A stretch of DNA of 64,000 nt from Desulfurococcales archaeon (GTDB taxonomy: Archaea; Thermoproteota; Thermoprotei_A; Sulfolobales; Acidilobaceae): positions 46,056 through 110,055 of the forward strand of contig WANR01000038.1 in the NCBI GenBank assembly GCA_015521705.1, in the 5' to 3' direction. A program made the translations under genes and the position numbers. Every line of letters starts with the position of its first letter. The first letter of the stretch is position 1. This document shows, piece after piece, positions 39,826-49,074 of this stretch. The notes under the pieces are model-generated. The model was not told the DNA's origin. It ran no database searches and saw nothing but the letters and a program-made list of their open reading frames with translations.

Positions 39826-41766
39826 TTGGCTTGCCACATAATAACTTCGCCTGGCAATACCATGAATAGTTGGATGTGGTTAGGGTTGAGAGAGAGGTTC
39901 CTACCTGGAGACTATGACTACTTGAAAGTGCTTGAGGGGGCTATGAGTCCCGGCATGCTCGAGAAGCTACTTAGGATCAAGGATGAAGAGCTACATAAGT
40001 GGATAGCCAGCATAGTTGCCTGGGCAGAACCGTCGTCCGTATACATCGTTACGGGGTCCCAAGAGGACCTGGACTACGTTAGAAAAGCTGCGATAGACAA
40101 CAGGGAGGAGCTACCGTCCAGGGAGAGGTGGCACACGGTCCACTTCGATGGACCGAGAGATCTTGCGAGGGACAGGGCCAACACTAGAATCCTGATACCC
40201 GGGGGTGGCGGGATCCCGCTGCTAAACACCATGGATCGAAGGGCCGGCGTGGAGGAGATCAAGAGGCTCTCCCGAGGCATAATGAAGGGCAAGGAAATGC
40301 TTGTCTCTTTCTACTGTTTCGGGCCCAAGAGTTCGCCCTTCACTCTGCACGCTGTCCAGGTAACAGATTCAGCCTATGTGATACATAGTGAGAACATTCT
40401 CTACAGGATCTGCTATGACGAGTTCGTCGCGAAGAGCCCCGGGTTGGAGTATTTGAGGTTCTTCCACTCGGCCGGCGAGAGGGACGAGAACGGGTGGAGC
40501 AAGAACATTGACAAGAGGAGGATCTACATAGACCTTAAAGACTACACGGCTTACAGCGTGAACACGCAGTACGCGGGCAACGCTGTAGGCCTCAAAAAGC
40601 TAGCACTAAGGCTCTGCGTTTACAAGGGGTACAGGGAGGGGTGGCTTTGCGAGCACATGTTCATAGCGGGTGTCAAGGGGCCCAATGACAGGGTCACGTA
40701 CTTCACGGGAGCCTTCCCAGCAGGGTGCGGGAAGACTTCTACAGCCCTCATGTCTGACACCATAGTAGGGGACGATCTGGCCATAATAAGGAATGTCGGC
40801 GGCGAGCCCAGGGCTGTCAACCCCGAGATAGGGATGTTCGGCATAATAGACGGCGTGAACCCCGAAGACGACCCGGAGATCTACGAGATCCTGACGTCGA
40901 GCGATACCGAGGTGGTGTTCGCCAACGTTCTCCTAACAGAAGACGGGGAGGTGTGGTGGAGGGGCAAGCCCAGCGAGCCCAGGAGGGGCTGGAACTATGC
41001 TGGCGAGTGGTGGCCCGGGAAGGATCAGCCGCCGTCGCATCCAAACGCACGGTTCACCACGTACCTGAAATACCTCAGCATAGCGGATCCCAGGATGAAT
41101 GACCCCCTAGGCGTGCCGGTGGGCGGCATGATATTCGGCGGCAGGGATTCAGACACGTGGGTCCCCGTAGAGGAGTCCTTCGACTGGGTACACGGCGTTG
41201 TCACTAAGGGGGCGGCGCTGGAGTCAGAAAGGACTGCAGCTGTTCTGGGGAAGGCTGGAGAGAGGGAGTTTAACCCGTACGCGATACTAGACTTCATTTC
41301 AATATCTGTGGGTGCCTACACGGAGCTACACCTCAGGTTTGGGGAGGGACTCAAAAGGCACCCCAGGATCTTCGGAGTCAACTACTTCCTAAGAGACGCT
41401 AGGGGCGAATACCTCTCGGACAAGGTTGACAAGAAGGTGTGGCTCAAATGGATGGAGCTCAGGGTGCACGGCGATGTCGGAGCCGTAGAGGCGCCTACAG
41501 GACTTATCCCGGCGTACGAGGATCTCAGGACACTCTTCGACAAGGTGCTAGGCAAGGAGTACGGCGAAGAGTTGTACGAGAAACAGTTCACAGTAAGGAT
41601 CCCACAGCACATGGCAAAGATAGAGAGGATCTGGCGCATATACGAGAAAATAGGCGACACGCCGCAGATTCTCTTCGAAGTCCTCAGAGAGCAGAAGGAA
41701 AGGCTGAAGAGGTATAAATCCGCTATTGGCGAGTACGTGTCACCCTTCAAGCTAGACAAGAAATAA
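39826..41766 (+). CDS. pckG: Phosphoenolpyruvate carboxykinase (GTP)
   Basis: GTP-dependent PEP carboxykinase interconverts oxaloacetate and PEP, the gluconeogenic entry. The 646-residue length is normal. The phosphate loop is FPAGCGKTSTALM near residues 302-314 with the reactive Cys, followed by GDDLAIIR. The guanine-binding and mobile-lid regions are further on (NYAGEWWPG, FDWVHGVVTKGAA). The frame starts with TTG 39826; the ATG at 39862 (residue 13) is an alternative. No neighbour is functionally linked. Confidence 0.93.
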   Translation: MACHIITSPGNTMNSWMWLGLRERFLPGDYDYLKVLEGAMSPGMLEKLLRIKDEELHKWIASIVAWAEPSSVYIVTGSQEDLDYVRKAAIDNREELPSRERWHTVHFDGPRDLARDRANTRILIPGGGGIPLLNTMDRRAGVEEIKRLSRGIMKGKEMLVSFYCFGPKSSPFTLHAVQVTDSAYVIHSENILYRICYDEFVAKSPGLEYLRFFHSAGERDENGWSKNIDKRRIYIDLKDYTAYSVNTQYAGNAVGLKKLALRLCVYKGYREGWLCEHMFIAGVKGPNDRVTYFTGAFPAGCGKTSTALMSDTIVGDDLAIIRNVGGEPRAVNPEIGMFGIIDGVNPEDDPEIYEILTSSDTEVVFANVLLTEDGEVWWRGKPSEPRRGWNYAGEWWPGKDQPPSHPNARFTTYLKYLSIADPRMNDPLGVPVGGMIFGGRDSDTWVPVEESFDWVHGVVTKGAALESERTAAVLGKAGEREFNPYAILDFISISVGAYTELHLRFGEGLKRHPRIFGVNYFLRDARGEYLSDKVDKKVWLKWMELRVHGDVGAVEAPTGLIPAYEDLRTLFDKVLGKEYGEELYEKQFTVRIPQHMAKIERIWRIYEKIGDTPQILFEVLREQKERLKRYKSAIGEYVSPFKLDKK

Positions 41767-41876
41767 TACCCTGAGAGGAGCGCGGGGCTCCAGCCAGGCG
41801 CCGTATAGAATAAATGGGCCTGGGCACCAGCCTCTTCCCTTGAGTTATGGGTGTTGGGGCGCTAGTGGGGGGGCTC

Positions 41877-42470
41877 TCATTTCCTGACTGCAACAACTAT
41901 ACCAGCACTTGTCGGGATCGTGCTTGTTATCCAGGGGCCGCGTGATAGGGCCTGGAAGAATTCTTCTGGCGGGCGTGGGTGGAAGGCGTTGTGGAAAATG
42001 GCTACTCCCTTCCTGCTTAGCCTGGCTTCTAGGAGGCGTAGCATCAGCGGGTACGACTCTTTCTCTATGTCGACAAAGACGTAGTCTATGGACTCCGCGC
42101 CTAGCCCGGAGATGTAGTCTAGGGCATCGGCACTTACAGCCTCGACTCTGACGCCGGCTTCCTCTCCCATGGTTTTAACGTTGCTGGCAAGCCTTTCCAG
42201 CCTGCCTCGCAGATACTCTATGGCTACAACCCGGCAGCCTCCCTGGCACCCGGAGGAGACACCCTTAATTATCCAGTACGTGGAGAAGCCTATTCCTGCC
42301 CCGGCATCTATGAAGAGGGAGCCCCCCATTGATGCCACCACGTGGGCTATAGCCTGTAGCACGTAGCCGTCTGCAAAGTCTACAGCCATTATGCCGAGAT
42401 CCAGCGAGTCCCTCCACAGCCTCTCAACCAGGGCCCTGTCATCGATAGAAGCAGGCACGGCTCTAAGCAC
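41877..42470 (-). CDS. Class I SAM-dependent methyltransferase (O-methyltransferase-like)
   Basis: This 197-residue protein has SAM motif I FIDAGAGIGFSTYW near residues 55-68, the acidic AIEYLRGR strand and IDYVFVDIEKESY near 128, close to the caffeoyl-CoA/catechol O-methyltransferase type. The C-terminus reads GVAIFHNAFHPRPP, a typical strand. The substrate is unknown. The start is a GTG at 42470 with another GTG 12 nt in. It is downstream of, and on the same strand as, the GH1 gene with a 40-nt gap. Confidence 0.75.
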   Translation of the reverse strand: MLRAVPASIDDRALVERLWRDSLDLGIMAVDFADGYVLQAIAHVVASMGGSLFIDAGAGIGFSTYWIIKGVSSGCQGGCRVVAIEYLRGRLERLASNVKTMGEEAGVRVEAVSADALDYISGLGAESIDYVFVDIEKESYPLMLRLLEARLSRKGVAIFHNAFHPRPPEEFFQALSRGPWITSTIPTSAGIVVAVRK

Positions 42471-42510
42471 CAGGAACCTATATGGTGGCTAGGGGCTATT
42501 ATCTGGTTGT

Positions 42511-43983
42511 TTACCTGCCAATCCTGGGGGGACTGGCGAGGTGCGATATTTCTTCTGGCACGGATTTTTCCGTGGCTATGAGCCTGTATACCAGCGCGCT
42601 GGGCCTGAGGAACCTCTTCTTACTGGCATAGTCCACGTGGGCTAGCCCGAACCTCATGGAGAAGCCGTGGGCCCACTCGTAGTTGTCTATGAGGCTCCAG
42701 TGGAGGTATCCCCTGATCCTGGCTCCATCGACTAGAGCCCTGTATACCTGGTATACGTGGCTTACTATGAAGGAGGGCCTCAGCCAGTCCCTGGAGTCCG
42801 CTACCCCGTTCTCTGTCACCAGCATGTCTAAACCGTACCTTTCATGGTAGGACTTGAGCACCCAGTATATGCCCTCCGGGTAGACCTCCCAGCCTATGTC
42901 GCTGCACGGCCTGCCATCCCTCGAGGGAGAGCCTGGCGTGCAGGCGGGGCCATAGCCCTTGACTATCTTAAACCCTAGGCCCTTGGGGTCTTTCTCCACT
43001 ACGGCCCGTGTGTAGTAGTTTACTCCGAGCCAGTCAAGCTTCCCCTCCAGATCCCTCCTGTCATGGACGAGTATCGAGTCCCCGCGAACTATAGAGTCTA
43101 GGAATGCATAGTTGAAGGCCTCTTCCGCGAGCCTGGCGGCTTCCTCGTGGCCTCCACCAACGGGCTCGAACCTCGTAGCAACGTATACGATGCCCACGGG
43201 TTTCCCGGTAGCCTCTTTGACCGCATCGTAGGCTCTTGCATGGGCCTCTGCCATGTTCTTGGCAGCGCTTAGTGCTAGGTCAATGCCAGGGATCCCTGGA
43301 GGGAACCCCGACTTAACATTGATGTAGGCAGCGGTATAGAGAGCGTTCGGCTCGTTCATGGTACTCCAGAGGTCCACGAGGTCTCCCAGCTTCCAAGCCA
43401 CGTAGGCTGCGTACTTGGCAAACTCCACTACGGTTCTTTTGTCCAACCAGCCAGCCGGGGCCCTGCCTAGCCCCTCCCTCTTCAGTCTTAGAGGGTCGTG
43501 GATCCAGTTTGGTAGCGTGAAGTGGTTCAGGTTCAGCACGAGTAGGCCTCCCCTCTCCTTCCAGTCACCGAGAATGCTCCTATAATGCCTCACAGCCTCT
43601 CCATTAGCCAGGTGGTCTAGCTCCTTCAAAGCCCTCTCGCCCACCTCGACACCTACAACGCTGCCTTGTTCGTCCCTTTCAACGCGCACACCCACGCCCG
43701 TGGTCGGCCTTGGGAAGATCCTGCTCCATTCGACGCAAAGCCTTGCAGCGTCTAATCCAAGGCTCCTGGCTAGCCCGTGGTCCCCCCTGTAAAGCCTCCA
43801 ATACCCGGGCCCGTCCTCGGGCAGGTCGCCGCTTACAAGGCCCGAGGCCACTATATTGGGGTCACGTACCCAGTGCCACCAGTCAGAGCCATTGTCAATA
43901 GTGCCTGGGCCCCCCATCTCGAACTGGAAGGAGGACATAGAGAAGCCGAAGCTGAAGTCCCGGGGGAACCTGGCAAGGGTCAT
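42511..43983 (-). CDS. GH1 beta-glycosidase (LacS-like)
   Basis: This 490-residue family 1 glycosidase has acid/base Glu211 in MNEP and nucleophile Glu391 in VTENG, at almost the same positions as in Sulfolobus LacS. It hydrolyses beta-glucosides, beta-galactosides or beta-mannosides. There is no signal peptide, so it is cytoplasmic, acting after oligosaccharide uptake. Together with galT, galK and the sugar ABC transporter elsewhere in the window it supports growth on beta-linked galactosides, though it is not in their operon. Confidence 0.92.
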   Translation of the reverse strand: MTLARFPRDFSFGFSMSSFQFEMGGPGTIDNGSDWWHWVRDPNIVASGLVSGDLPEDGPGYWRLYRGDHGLARSLGLDAARLCVEWSRIFPRPTTGVGVRVERDEQGSVVGVEVGERALKELDHLANGEAVRHYRSILGDWKERGGLLVLNLNHFTLPNWIHDPLRLKREGLGRAPAGWLDKRTVVEFAKYAAYVAWKLGDLVDLWSTMNEPNALYTAAYINVKSGFPPGIPGIDLALSAAKNMAEAHARAYDAVKEATGKPVGIVYVATRFEPVGGGHEEAARLAEEAFNYAFLDSIVRGDSILVHDRRDLEGKLDWLGVNYYTRAVVEKDPKGLGFKIVKGYGPACTPGSPSRDGRPCSDIGWEVYPEGIYWVLKSYHERYGLDMLVTENGVADSRDWLRPSFIVSHVYQVYRALVDGARIRGYLHWSLIDNYEWAHGFSMRFGLAHVDYASKKRFLRPSALVYRLIATEKSVPEEISHLASPPRIGR

Positions 43984-44087
43984 GGCAGCGTGATCCCTTA
44001 GAGTCCAGGGTTATCCCTGGGGCCCGCCGCGCTTATAGTAGTTGCCACGCGAGGCCCCCACGGTGGAGGAGGGCCGGGTCTTAGGGT

Positions 44088-44717
44088 CTAGAGGGCCCTG
44101 TAGTAGGCTAGGAAGGAGGCTAGAACGGCGACGTCTATCACAATGATGCCGAACGCTTCTCCAGCGGCTACTGACGGCCAGCCAACGAGGGCTTCAACGG
44201 CGCCGTAGATTATGAAGCCTAGTAGCGAGACCGTGGAGACGAAAAGGCCGTGGGGCAGGCCGCGGGCCCTCATTGCAGTCCCAAGAGCGATCAAGCCTAT
44301 CCCCATCTGGACGAAAAACCATGTGGACACGAAAACATGCGGCCTAGTACCTGAGGGGAACACGCCTATCAGGGCCAGGAATACGCCGGCCACTAGTAGC
44401 AGGGCTGAGGCGAAGCCCTCAGCCTTGGTCTCGCCCACTAGGTAGAGACCCAGGGCGTACAGGCAAGCAAGGAGGCCCGTGGCTATGAGCCCGTAGTTGT
44501 ATACCCAGGGGCTGGAGGCTTCCCTGGAGCCGAGATCGCTGAAGGCGTGCTCTAGAAACGAAAACCAAGGATTGATAGCCCATGAAACGCCAATCACGAC
44601 CCAGGCAGCGGCGACAGCGATGGGGCCAGCTACTAGGAGCCTCTTTCCTCGGAGTCTAGCGGCTCCATCACGGGTCAGAGAAGAGCACCCCCTCTCCTCA
44701 CGGGAGCCGGTGATCAA
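44088..44717 (-). CDS. DUF998-type integral membrane protein
   Basis: This 209-residue membrane protein has about six hydrophobic helices and the DUF998 landmarks: SFLEHAFSDLGSR near residues 60-72 and FPSGTRPHVFVS near 127-138. The function of the family is unknown. The first 24 residues are hydrophilic. TTG 44717 is the start and lies 24 nt after the stop of the flippase gene, so they may be cotranscribed. Confidence 0.75.
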   Translation of the reverse strand: MITGSREERGCSSLTRDGAARLRGKRLLVAGPIAVAAAWVVIGVSWAINPWFSFLEHAFSDLGSREASSPWVYNYGLIATGLLACLYALGLYLVGETKAEGFASALLLVAGVFLALIGVFPSGTRPHVFVSTWFFVQMGIGLIALGTAMRARGLPHGLFVSTVSLLGFIIYGAVEALVGWPSVAAGEAFGIIVIDVAVLASFLAYYRAL

Positions 44718-44740
44718 TAGCCGTCAAAGCCTTATACTAC

Positions 44741-46375
44741 TTACGCCTCAGCCTCCGAGTCCTCCCCGCTTTTCTCCCTCAGAGTCTCCACGAGGAGGAC
44801 TACGACCCCGGCTACTAGCAGGTAGTAAGCGTATTCAGCCACCTTATTGGCTACAGCCTCTTCCCCCATGGCCAGCTGAACCGCTGCAATGACAAGGAGC
44901 GCCATGAACCCCAGTATAAAGCCCCTGCCCAGCGTCTCCAGGCTGACAAGACTTATGGCCCGTGAGAGGGGCTTCGCCATGAACTCCCTGTATACTATTG
45001 ACGCTATAGCCCTGGCCTCTGAGGGGGTTAACAGGCGTAGCATGAAGACTAGGGACAGTGAAACCGCTAACGCTATAGCCCCGCTAGCGGCAAGCCAGGC
45101 CACCTGCCCCCCGAGCTGGCCCGCTACAAATTCGCCGCCGAGCCTCCCGGCGAACGACGACACTACGGCTATGAGCGAGGAGAGCATGCCGACGTTGAAC
45201 ATGTAGGAGTCCCATGAGAGGAGCATTGCTGGGACTATGGAGGCCGAGTAGGCTATAGCTATGCCCACAGCACCCTCCATGCCACCCAGTATAGGGACTA
45301 GGATCAGCATCGAGCCGAGCCTTGAGGCTCCGACAGCGAACACCCTGCCGTAGAGCCCTCTCGCGTTGAGGTCTACTATTCTCAGGGTGACGCCGGCCAC
45401 GAGGGGAGATGCTATGAGGACCACGAAGAGCTCCGTGTATGAGGCCACGAATCCTTCCCCAAAGAGCGATAGTATCTCGCGGGGCCAAGTCATCATAAGC
45501 GCCAGTATCGGGGCCGTCAGGGCTATGGACGACCTCCAGACGGGCCAGACCCTAATGCCGGGCTCGACTGATAGCCGGGGGAGAGAAGCCATGGCCACGG
45601 CCCCGGGGATCATGGAAACGACTAGGCCGAGGTTTAAGGCTATATAGAACCCTCCCGTAGCTCCTGGATCGCCTGAAACCAGGGCTGCAGACAGGACGGC
45701 TACATGCATTATAAGGCCCGTGGCGAGTAGGTTGGGGTAGTTAGAGACTCCAACCTTGAGAGCCTCCCCTATGGGCGGCTTCGTTGAAAGAGTAAATCCT
45801 AGCTTCGAAGCTACCACCCACGTGGATGCAATGAGTGTGAAGCTCATAGAGGCCAGGTAGGCATACAAAACCCCCCTAACACCGATGGCCAAGGCCAGGG
45901 CCAGCCCAAGCCCCACCCTAAGAGCCTGGCTTATGCTAGATACTGCAAGGAAGAACTTCTCGGATCGAATAGCTATGAGCCCCGCGGAGACGGTCTGCGA
46001 CACTACGCTTATAAAAGAGAGAGCGCCAACAAGCAGGGATAGAGGAAGCAGCTCGCCCCCGAAGAAGAGCCCCGAAGCCCTATAGCTGGCGACCCAGGCA
46101 AGGGAGCCGAGCGCCACGGAGACAAAAAGCGACGCCAGAAAAGCCCTAAAGCCCAGGACAGGCACTAGCCTGAGCACGGAGAAGTTCTGGCCAAGGCCTA
46201 GGAGGAGGCCCAGTAAGAGGGCTAGGGAAATAGCTGAGGAGGCATAGCCTACGCCATCATCACCTATAATGGGAGCTACTAGGATCCAGAAGAGGGCCCC
46301 CGCAACACTCACTATAGCATTTGTGGCTAAGATGTAGCCAGAGCCTTTAACCACTCCCTCGATACTATTACCCAC
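44741..46375 (-). CDS. Polysaccharide/lipid-linked oligosaccharide flippase-like protein (MOP superfamily)
   Basis: This 544-residue membrane protein has 12-14 predicted transmembrane helices and the Wzx/MATE pattern: an amphipathic start (GVVKGSGYILATNAIVSVAGALFW), a charged VGVSNYPNLLATG loop near residue 209 and a hydrophilic C-terminal tail. In archaea such proteins probably flip lipid-linked glycans for S-layer or pilin glycosylation. Next to it are a DUF998 protein and a putative surface protein with many N-glycosylation sequons, which fits. Confidence 0.78.
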   Translation of the reverse strand: MGNSIEGVVKGSGYILATNAIVSVAGALFWILVAPIIGDDGVGYASSAISLALLLGLLLGLGQNFSVLRLVPVLGFRAFLASLFVSVALGSLAWVASYRASGLFFGGELLPLSLLVGALSFISVVSQTVSAGLIAIRSEKFFLAVSSISQALRVGLGLALALAIGVRGVLYAYLASMSFTLIASTWVVASKLGFTLSTKPPIGEALKVGVSNYPNLLATGLIMHVAVLSAALVSGDPGATGGFYIALNLGLVVSMIPGAVAMASLPRLSVEPGIRVWPVWRSSIALTAPILALMMTWPREILSLFGEGFVASYTELFVVLIASPLVAGVTLRIVDLNARGLYGRVFAVGASRLGSMLILVPILGGMEGAVGIAIAYSASIVPAMLLSWDSYMFNVGMLSSLIAVVSSFAGRLGGEFVAGQLGGQVAWLAASGAIALAVSLSLVFMLRLLTPSEARAIASIVYREFMAKPLSRAISLVSLETLGRGFILGFMALLVIAAVQLAMGEEAVANKVAEYAYYLLVAGVVVLLVETLREKSGEDSEAEA

Positions 46376-46522
46376 ACTGGATCCCTTAGAGGCTCTAATC
46401 CTAGCCCAGGTTCAGGAAGGCTATACCTCTCTATTTTAAGACTTTTAAGACTTCCGAGGGAGAAAAACGGCTAGATACATGAAGCCCATAACTGGCTATA
46501 GCCGTTGCCACGCAGGGTTCAG

Positions 46523-47290
46523 CTAGGCTGCCTGGCTGGTTGCCGTCGTCATTGACGGCTGTATTCTGCCAAACTTCTTGTAGGCGACAAGGCTAGCCAC
46601 GATCAGGGCAACTCCTATGATTACCATGGCTAGCCCTGCTCTCCCAGCCGAAGTCTCGAGATCCAGTATGCCGCCCACAGCTGGCGGCGGCGCTGGAACT
46701 GTGACGACGAAGGGTGTTCCCAGCAGCTCCTGATGTATGCTTAGCACGAGGGCGAAGCCTCCGGGAATGGACTCAATTGTCTGGTTGGGGAACGCCTGCC
46801 ACTCGTTGGCCGTGTCGTTCCAGAAGTAGGCTCTTGCATCAGGGCTTGGAACGCTGAAACTCACATTAGTCACTGGCGTTCCGCCAGAAACGGCTAAGTG
46901 GTCTACCTTTAAGTCTGTCAGGAGGAATGCCTGCTCTCTACCAGTGAAGGCTGTGGAGGGGTCTGTGGCTCCTAGGCTAACTACCTGGGCTGGGGTTAGG
47001 GGGGATGACGCTATGGAGACGTTCACGCTCCCAGTTACTCCAGTGGGAAAGACGACTGTAATGTTTACCTCAGTAATGTCTCCTATAGTGCCTGTAACCG
47101 TGGTGCCATTATCAGCTAAAGTGAATATTGTTACGTTAAACTGTATCCCTCCAATTACATATATGTATGTTGGTGGCTGGGCTTGGGTGAGCTCTATGGT
47201 TCCTGCCATGAAGAGGATCCCGAGGGCTAGTAGCAGGGCGCCAGCTATCCCTACGGATCTAATGGTTTCCCCCTTATTTTCGGGCTCCAA
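46523..47290 (-). CDS. Putative surface protein anchored at both ends
   Basis: This 255-residue protein has an N-terminal hydrophobic segment (about residues 13-32, signal or anchor), an extracytoplasmic beta-rich region with several Asn-X-Ser/Thr sequons (NVT, NGT, NIT, NVS, NDT, NQT), a Pro-rich hinge (PAPPPAVGG) and a C-terminal transmembrane helix with a basic stop-transfer. It resembles small S-layer-associated proteins, but I recognise no family. TTG 47290 is preceded by GGGGGAGG 6 nt upstream. Confidence 0.65.
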   Translation of the reverse strand: MEPENKGETIRSVGIAGALLLALGILFMAGTIELTQAQPPTYIYVIGGIQFNVTIFTLADNGTTVTGTIGDITEVNITVVFPTGVTGSVNVSIASSPLTPAQVVSLGATDPSTAFTGREQAFLLTDLKVDHLAVSGGTPVTNVSFSVPSPDARAYFWNDTANEWQAFPNQTIESIPGGFALVLSIHQELLGTPFVVTVPAPPPAVGGILDLETSAGRAGLAMVIIGVALIVASLVAYKKFGRIQPSMTTATSQAA

Positions 47291-47391
47291 AACAAGCCTC
47301 CCCCACGAGACTAGTCATGTTTTGAAAGCTCTTACTGGTATTTAAGGATTTACCCTCGGCTTTGAAGATTAACTCGTTTATTAATGATATT

Positions 47392-47414
47392 GGCCTGGTT
47401 AGACCAGGCCTTTT
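47392..47414. terminator. Perfect hairpin followed by a T run
   Basis: GGCCTGG (47392-47398), loop TTAGA, CCAGGCC (47404-47410) and then TTTT. It lies between two minus-strand genes. The T run follows it on the plus strand, so for the minus-strand transcript the hairpin is preceded by A's and followed by AT-rich DNA. It may end transcription of the upstream membrane protein gene or be a structured leader. Confidence 0.4.
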
Positions 47415-47443
47415 AGCCCTCGTGGGCTCCTTTACGGCCTATC

Positions 47444-49006
47444 TCAGGCCATCACACTGTTAACCATGAAGTAGTACCACGATACTGCTGGAACTATTAG
47501 CATGAATTCCCTGCTCCTGTAGGCTTGGTGTGCTAGGAGGGGGAGGGGGGCTTCTAGGAGTAGCCTGAAGCCGCTCGTGGATCCCAGGAGGGGGAAGAAC
47601 GCGGCTGGTAACAGCAGGCTTGCAGTGCCTAGCCCAGCTTGGCCGCGTAGCACCAGCGGAATTATGGCTAGTGAGACCTCGGGCCTGGCCATGGTGCCCC
47701 AGACCTGCAGGAATAGGGCCTCATAGGGGCCTGTTAGTGGCTTGGGGACCGCTGGTTTGGCTATTGCTAGGAGGGCGCTACTATCCTTGGCAAAGATTGC
47801 GAGGAGTAGCATGTCTGTAGCTACCGTGGCTGCCAGTGGAAGGATGGCGACTGCCAGCCTGGCGAGGGTTTCCATGCTCGCTATCCTAGACTCGCTGTAT
47901 GCTGCCTGGTAGGCTAGCCAGGCCACGGTGTAGTAGACTAGCGTCCAGGGGTGCCAGAGCCCTAGAATAGTGGCTACCAGGAGGAAGAGCCTGGTTCTGG
48001 ACTCGAAGAGTAGCCTGGAGGCGACCAGCGCTATTGAGAGGGCGTATAGGTTCGTCTGGAACCCCCCGTAGACGAATGCCGGCGACCAGTAGAGGAGGGC
48101 TAGCAGCGAGGCCAGGCCGGGCATGGATCCCGGCTGGATCTGTGCGAACCAGTACGTTGAGAGGGCTAGCAGTAGGAAGCCGAGTCCTGGGAGCACTATG
48201 TCTGCGAACGCCTCGGGATCCCCGCCTACTAGTTCGTAGAAAGCGAAGAGGAATGCCATGTAGGCTGGCCTCAGACTGTTTATAGTGTCCTCAAACGCTC
48301 CTACCAGCCCCTTCTCTAGGTATGACCGGATCCATGCAGCATTGAAAACAGCGTCCGTGGATACTACGGTCCTGGAGGGGTTAACGGGGCTGGAGTGGGG
48401 TATGACTACTGAGAGGACAGCCACCACGAAGGCCAGCACAAGGTAGTGCGACCCGGTGCTACCCGTCCTCTTCACACTCCTGGCTTCTACAGGGGCCCTG
48501 AGGTACGCATAGGCTACCGCGAGGGGTAGGGCTAGCGGCACCAGGTAGGTGAGCCCGAGCCACAGGCTCCTCTCCGCCAGGACAATGTTCAAGAGGAGCC
48601 TGTAAAGCCCAGCCACTACCAGGGGCCTGTACTCTAGTAGTAGCAGGGATGCAAGGGCCAGAACCTCCAGTACAACAATGCCAGCGAGAATCCTGCCCAC
48701 GGCTCTCCTGAGACTCTCACCGCCTCCCAGGTAAGCCCCCGCCAGGCCGGCCAGTCCAGCCACGGAAACAGCCGCAATCGCCTGGAATGGGGCCTCCTGG
48801 AAGGGGGCTAGCCGTAGACTAACCCTATCAACTACCACCCAGAACCCTCCAATAAACCCTGAAACCGCCGCGGGGAGCAGTAATACGAGAGGCGCTAGTG
48901 GCTGCAGTAGCCCCAGCGCGGCGCGGCCCATAGCCCTGGAAGACGGGGGAAGCCTCCGAGACCCCATCGAGCACACCAAACCAGATATGCCAAGCCTGGG
49001 AAACAA
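47444..49006 (-). CDS. Polytopic membrane protein, possibly GT-C glycosyltransferase-like
   Basis: This 520-residue protein has about 12 hydrophobic helices. A long extracytoplasmic loop after the sixth helix (VIPHSSPVNPSRTVVSTDAVFNAAWIRSYLEKG) and the later DPEAFAD motif give it the look of archaeal GT-C type or dolichol-phosphate-mannose-protein transferase-like proteins. I see no conserved DxD near the first loop, so the assignment is weak. It is near the flippase gene, which would suit a cell-surface glycan role. Confidence 0.6.
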   Translation of the reverse strand: MFPRLGISGLVCSMGSRRLPPSSRAMGRAALGLLQPLAPLVLLLPAAVSGFIGGFWVVVDRVSLRLAPFQEAPFQAIAAVSVAGLAGLAGAYLGGGESLRRAVGRILAGIVVLEVLALASLLLLEYRPLVVAGLYRLLLNIVLAERSLWLGLTYLVPLALPLAVAYAYLRAPVEARSVKRTGSTGSHYLVLAFVVAVLSVVIPHSSPVNPSRTVVSTDAVFNAAWIRSYLEKGLVGAFEDTINSLRPAYMAFLFAFYELVGGDPEAFADIVLPGLGFLLLALSTYWFAQIQPGSMPGLASLLALLYWSPAFVYGGFQTNLYALSIALVASRLLFESRTRLFLLVATILGLWHPWTLVYYTVAWLAYQAAYSESRIASMETLARLAVAILPLAATVATDMLLLAIFAKDSSALLAIAKPAVPKPLTGPYEALFLQVWGTMARPEVSLAIIPLVLRGQAGLGTASLLLPAAFFPLLGSTSGFRLLLEAPLPLLAHQAYRSREFMLIVPAVSWYYFMVNSVMA

Positions 49007-49074
49007 GCATCTACACTAAACTAATATACTAATTAAACCCCGCGCCCCAGACAAACGCGCTACATTGCCTGTTT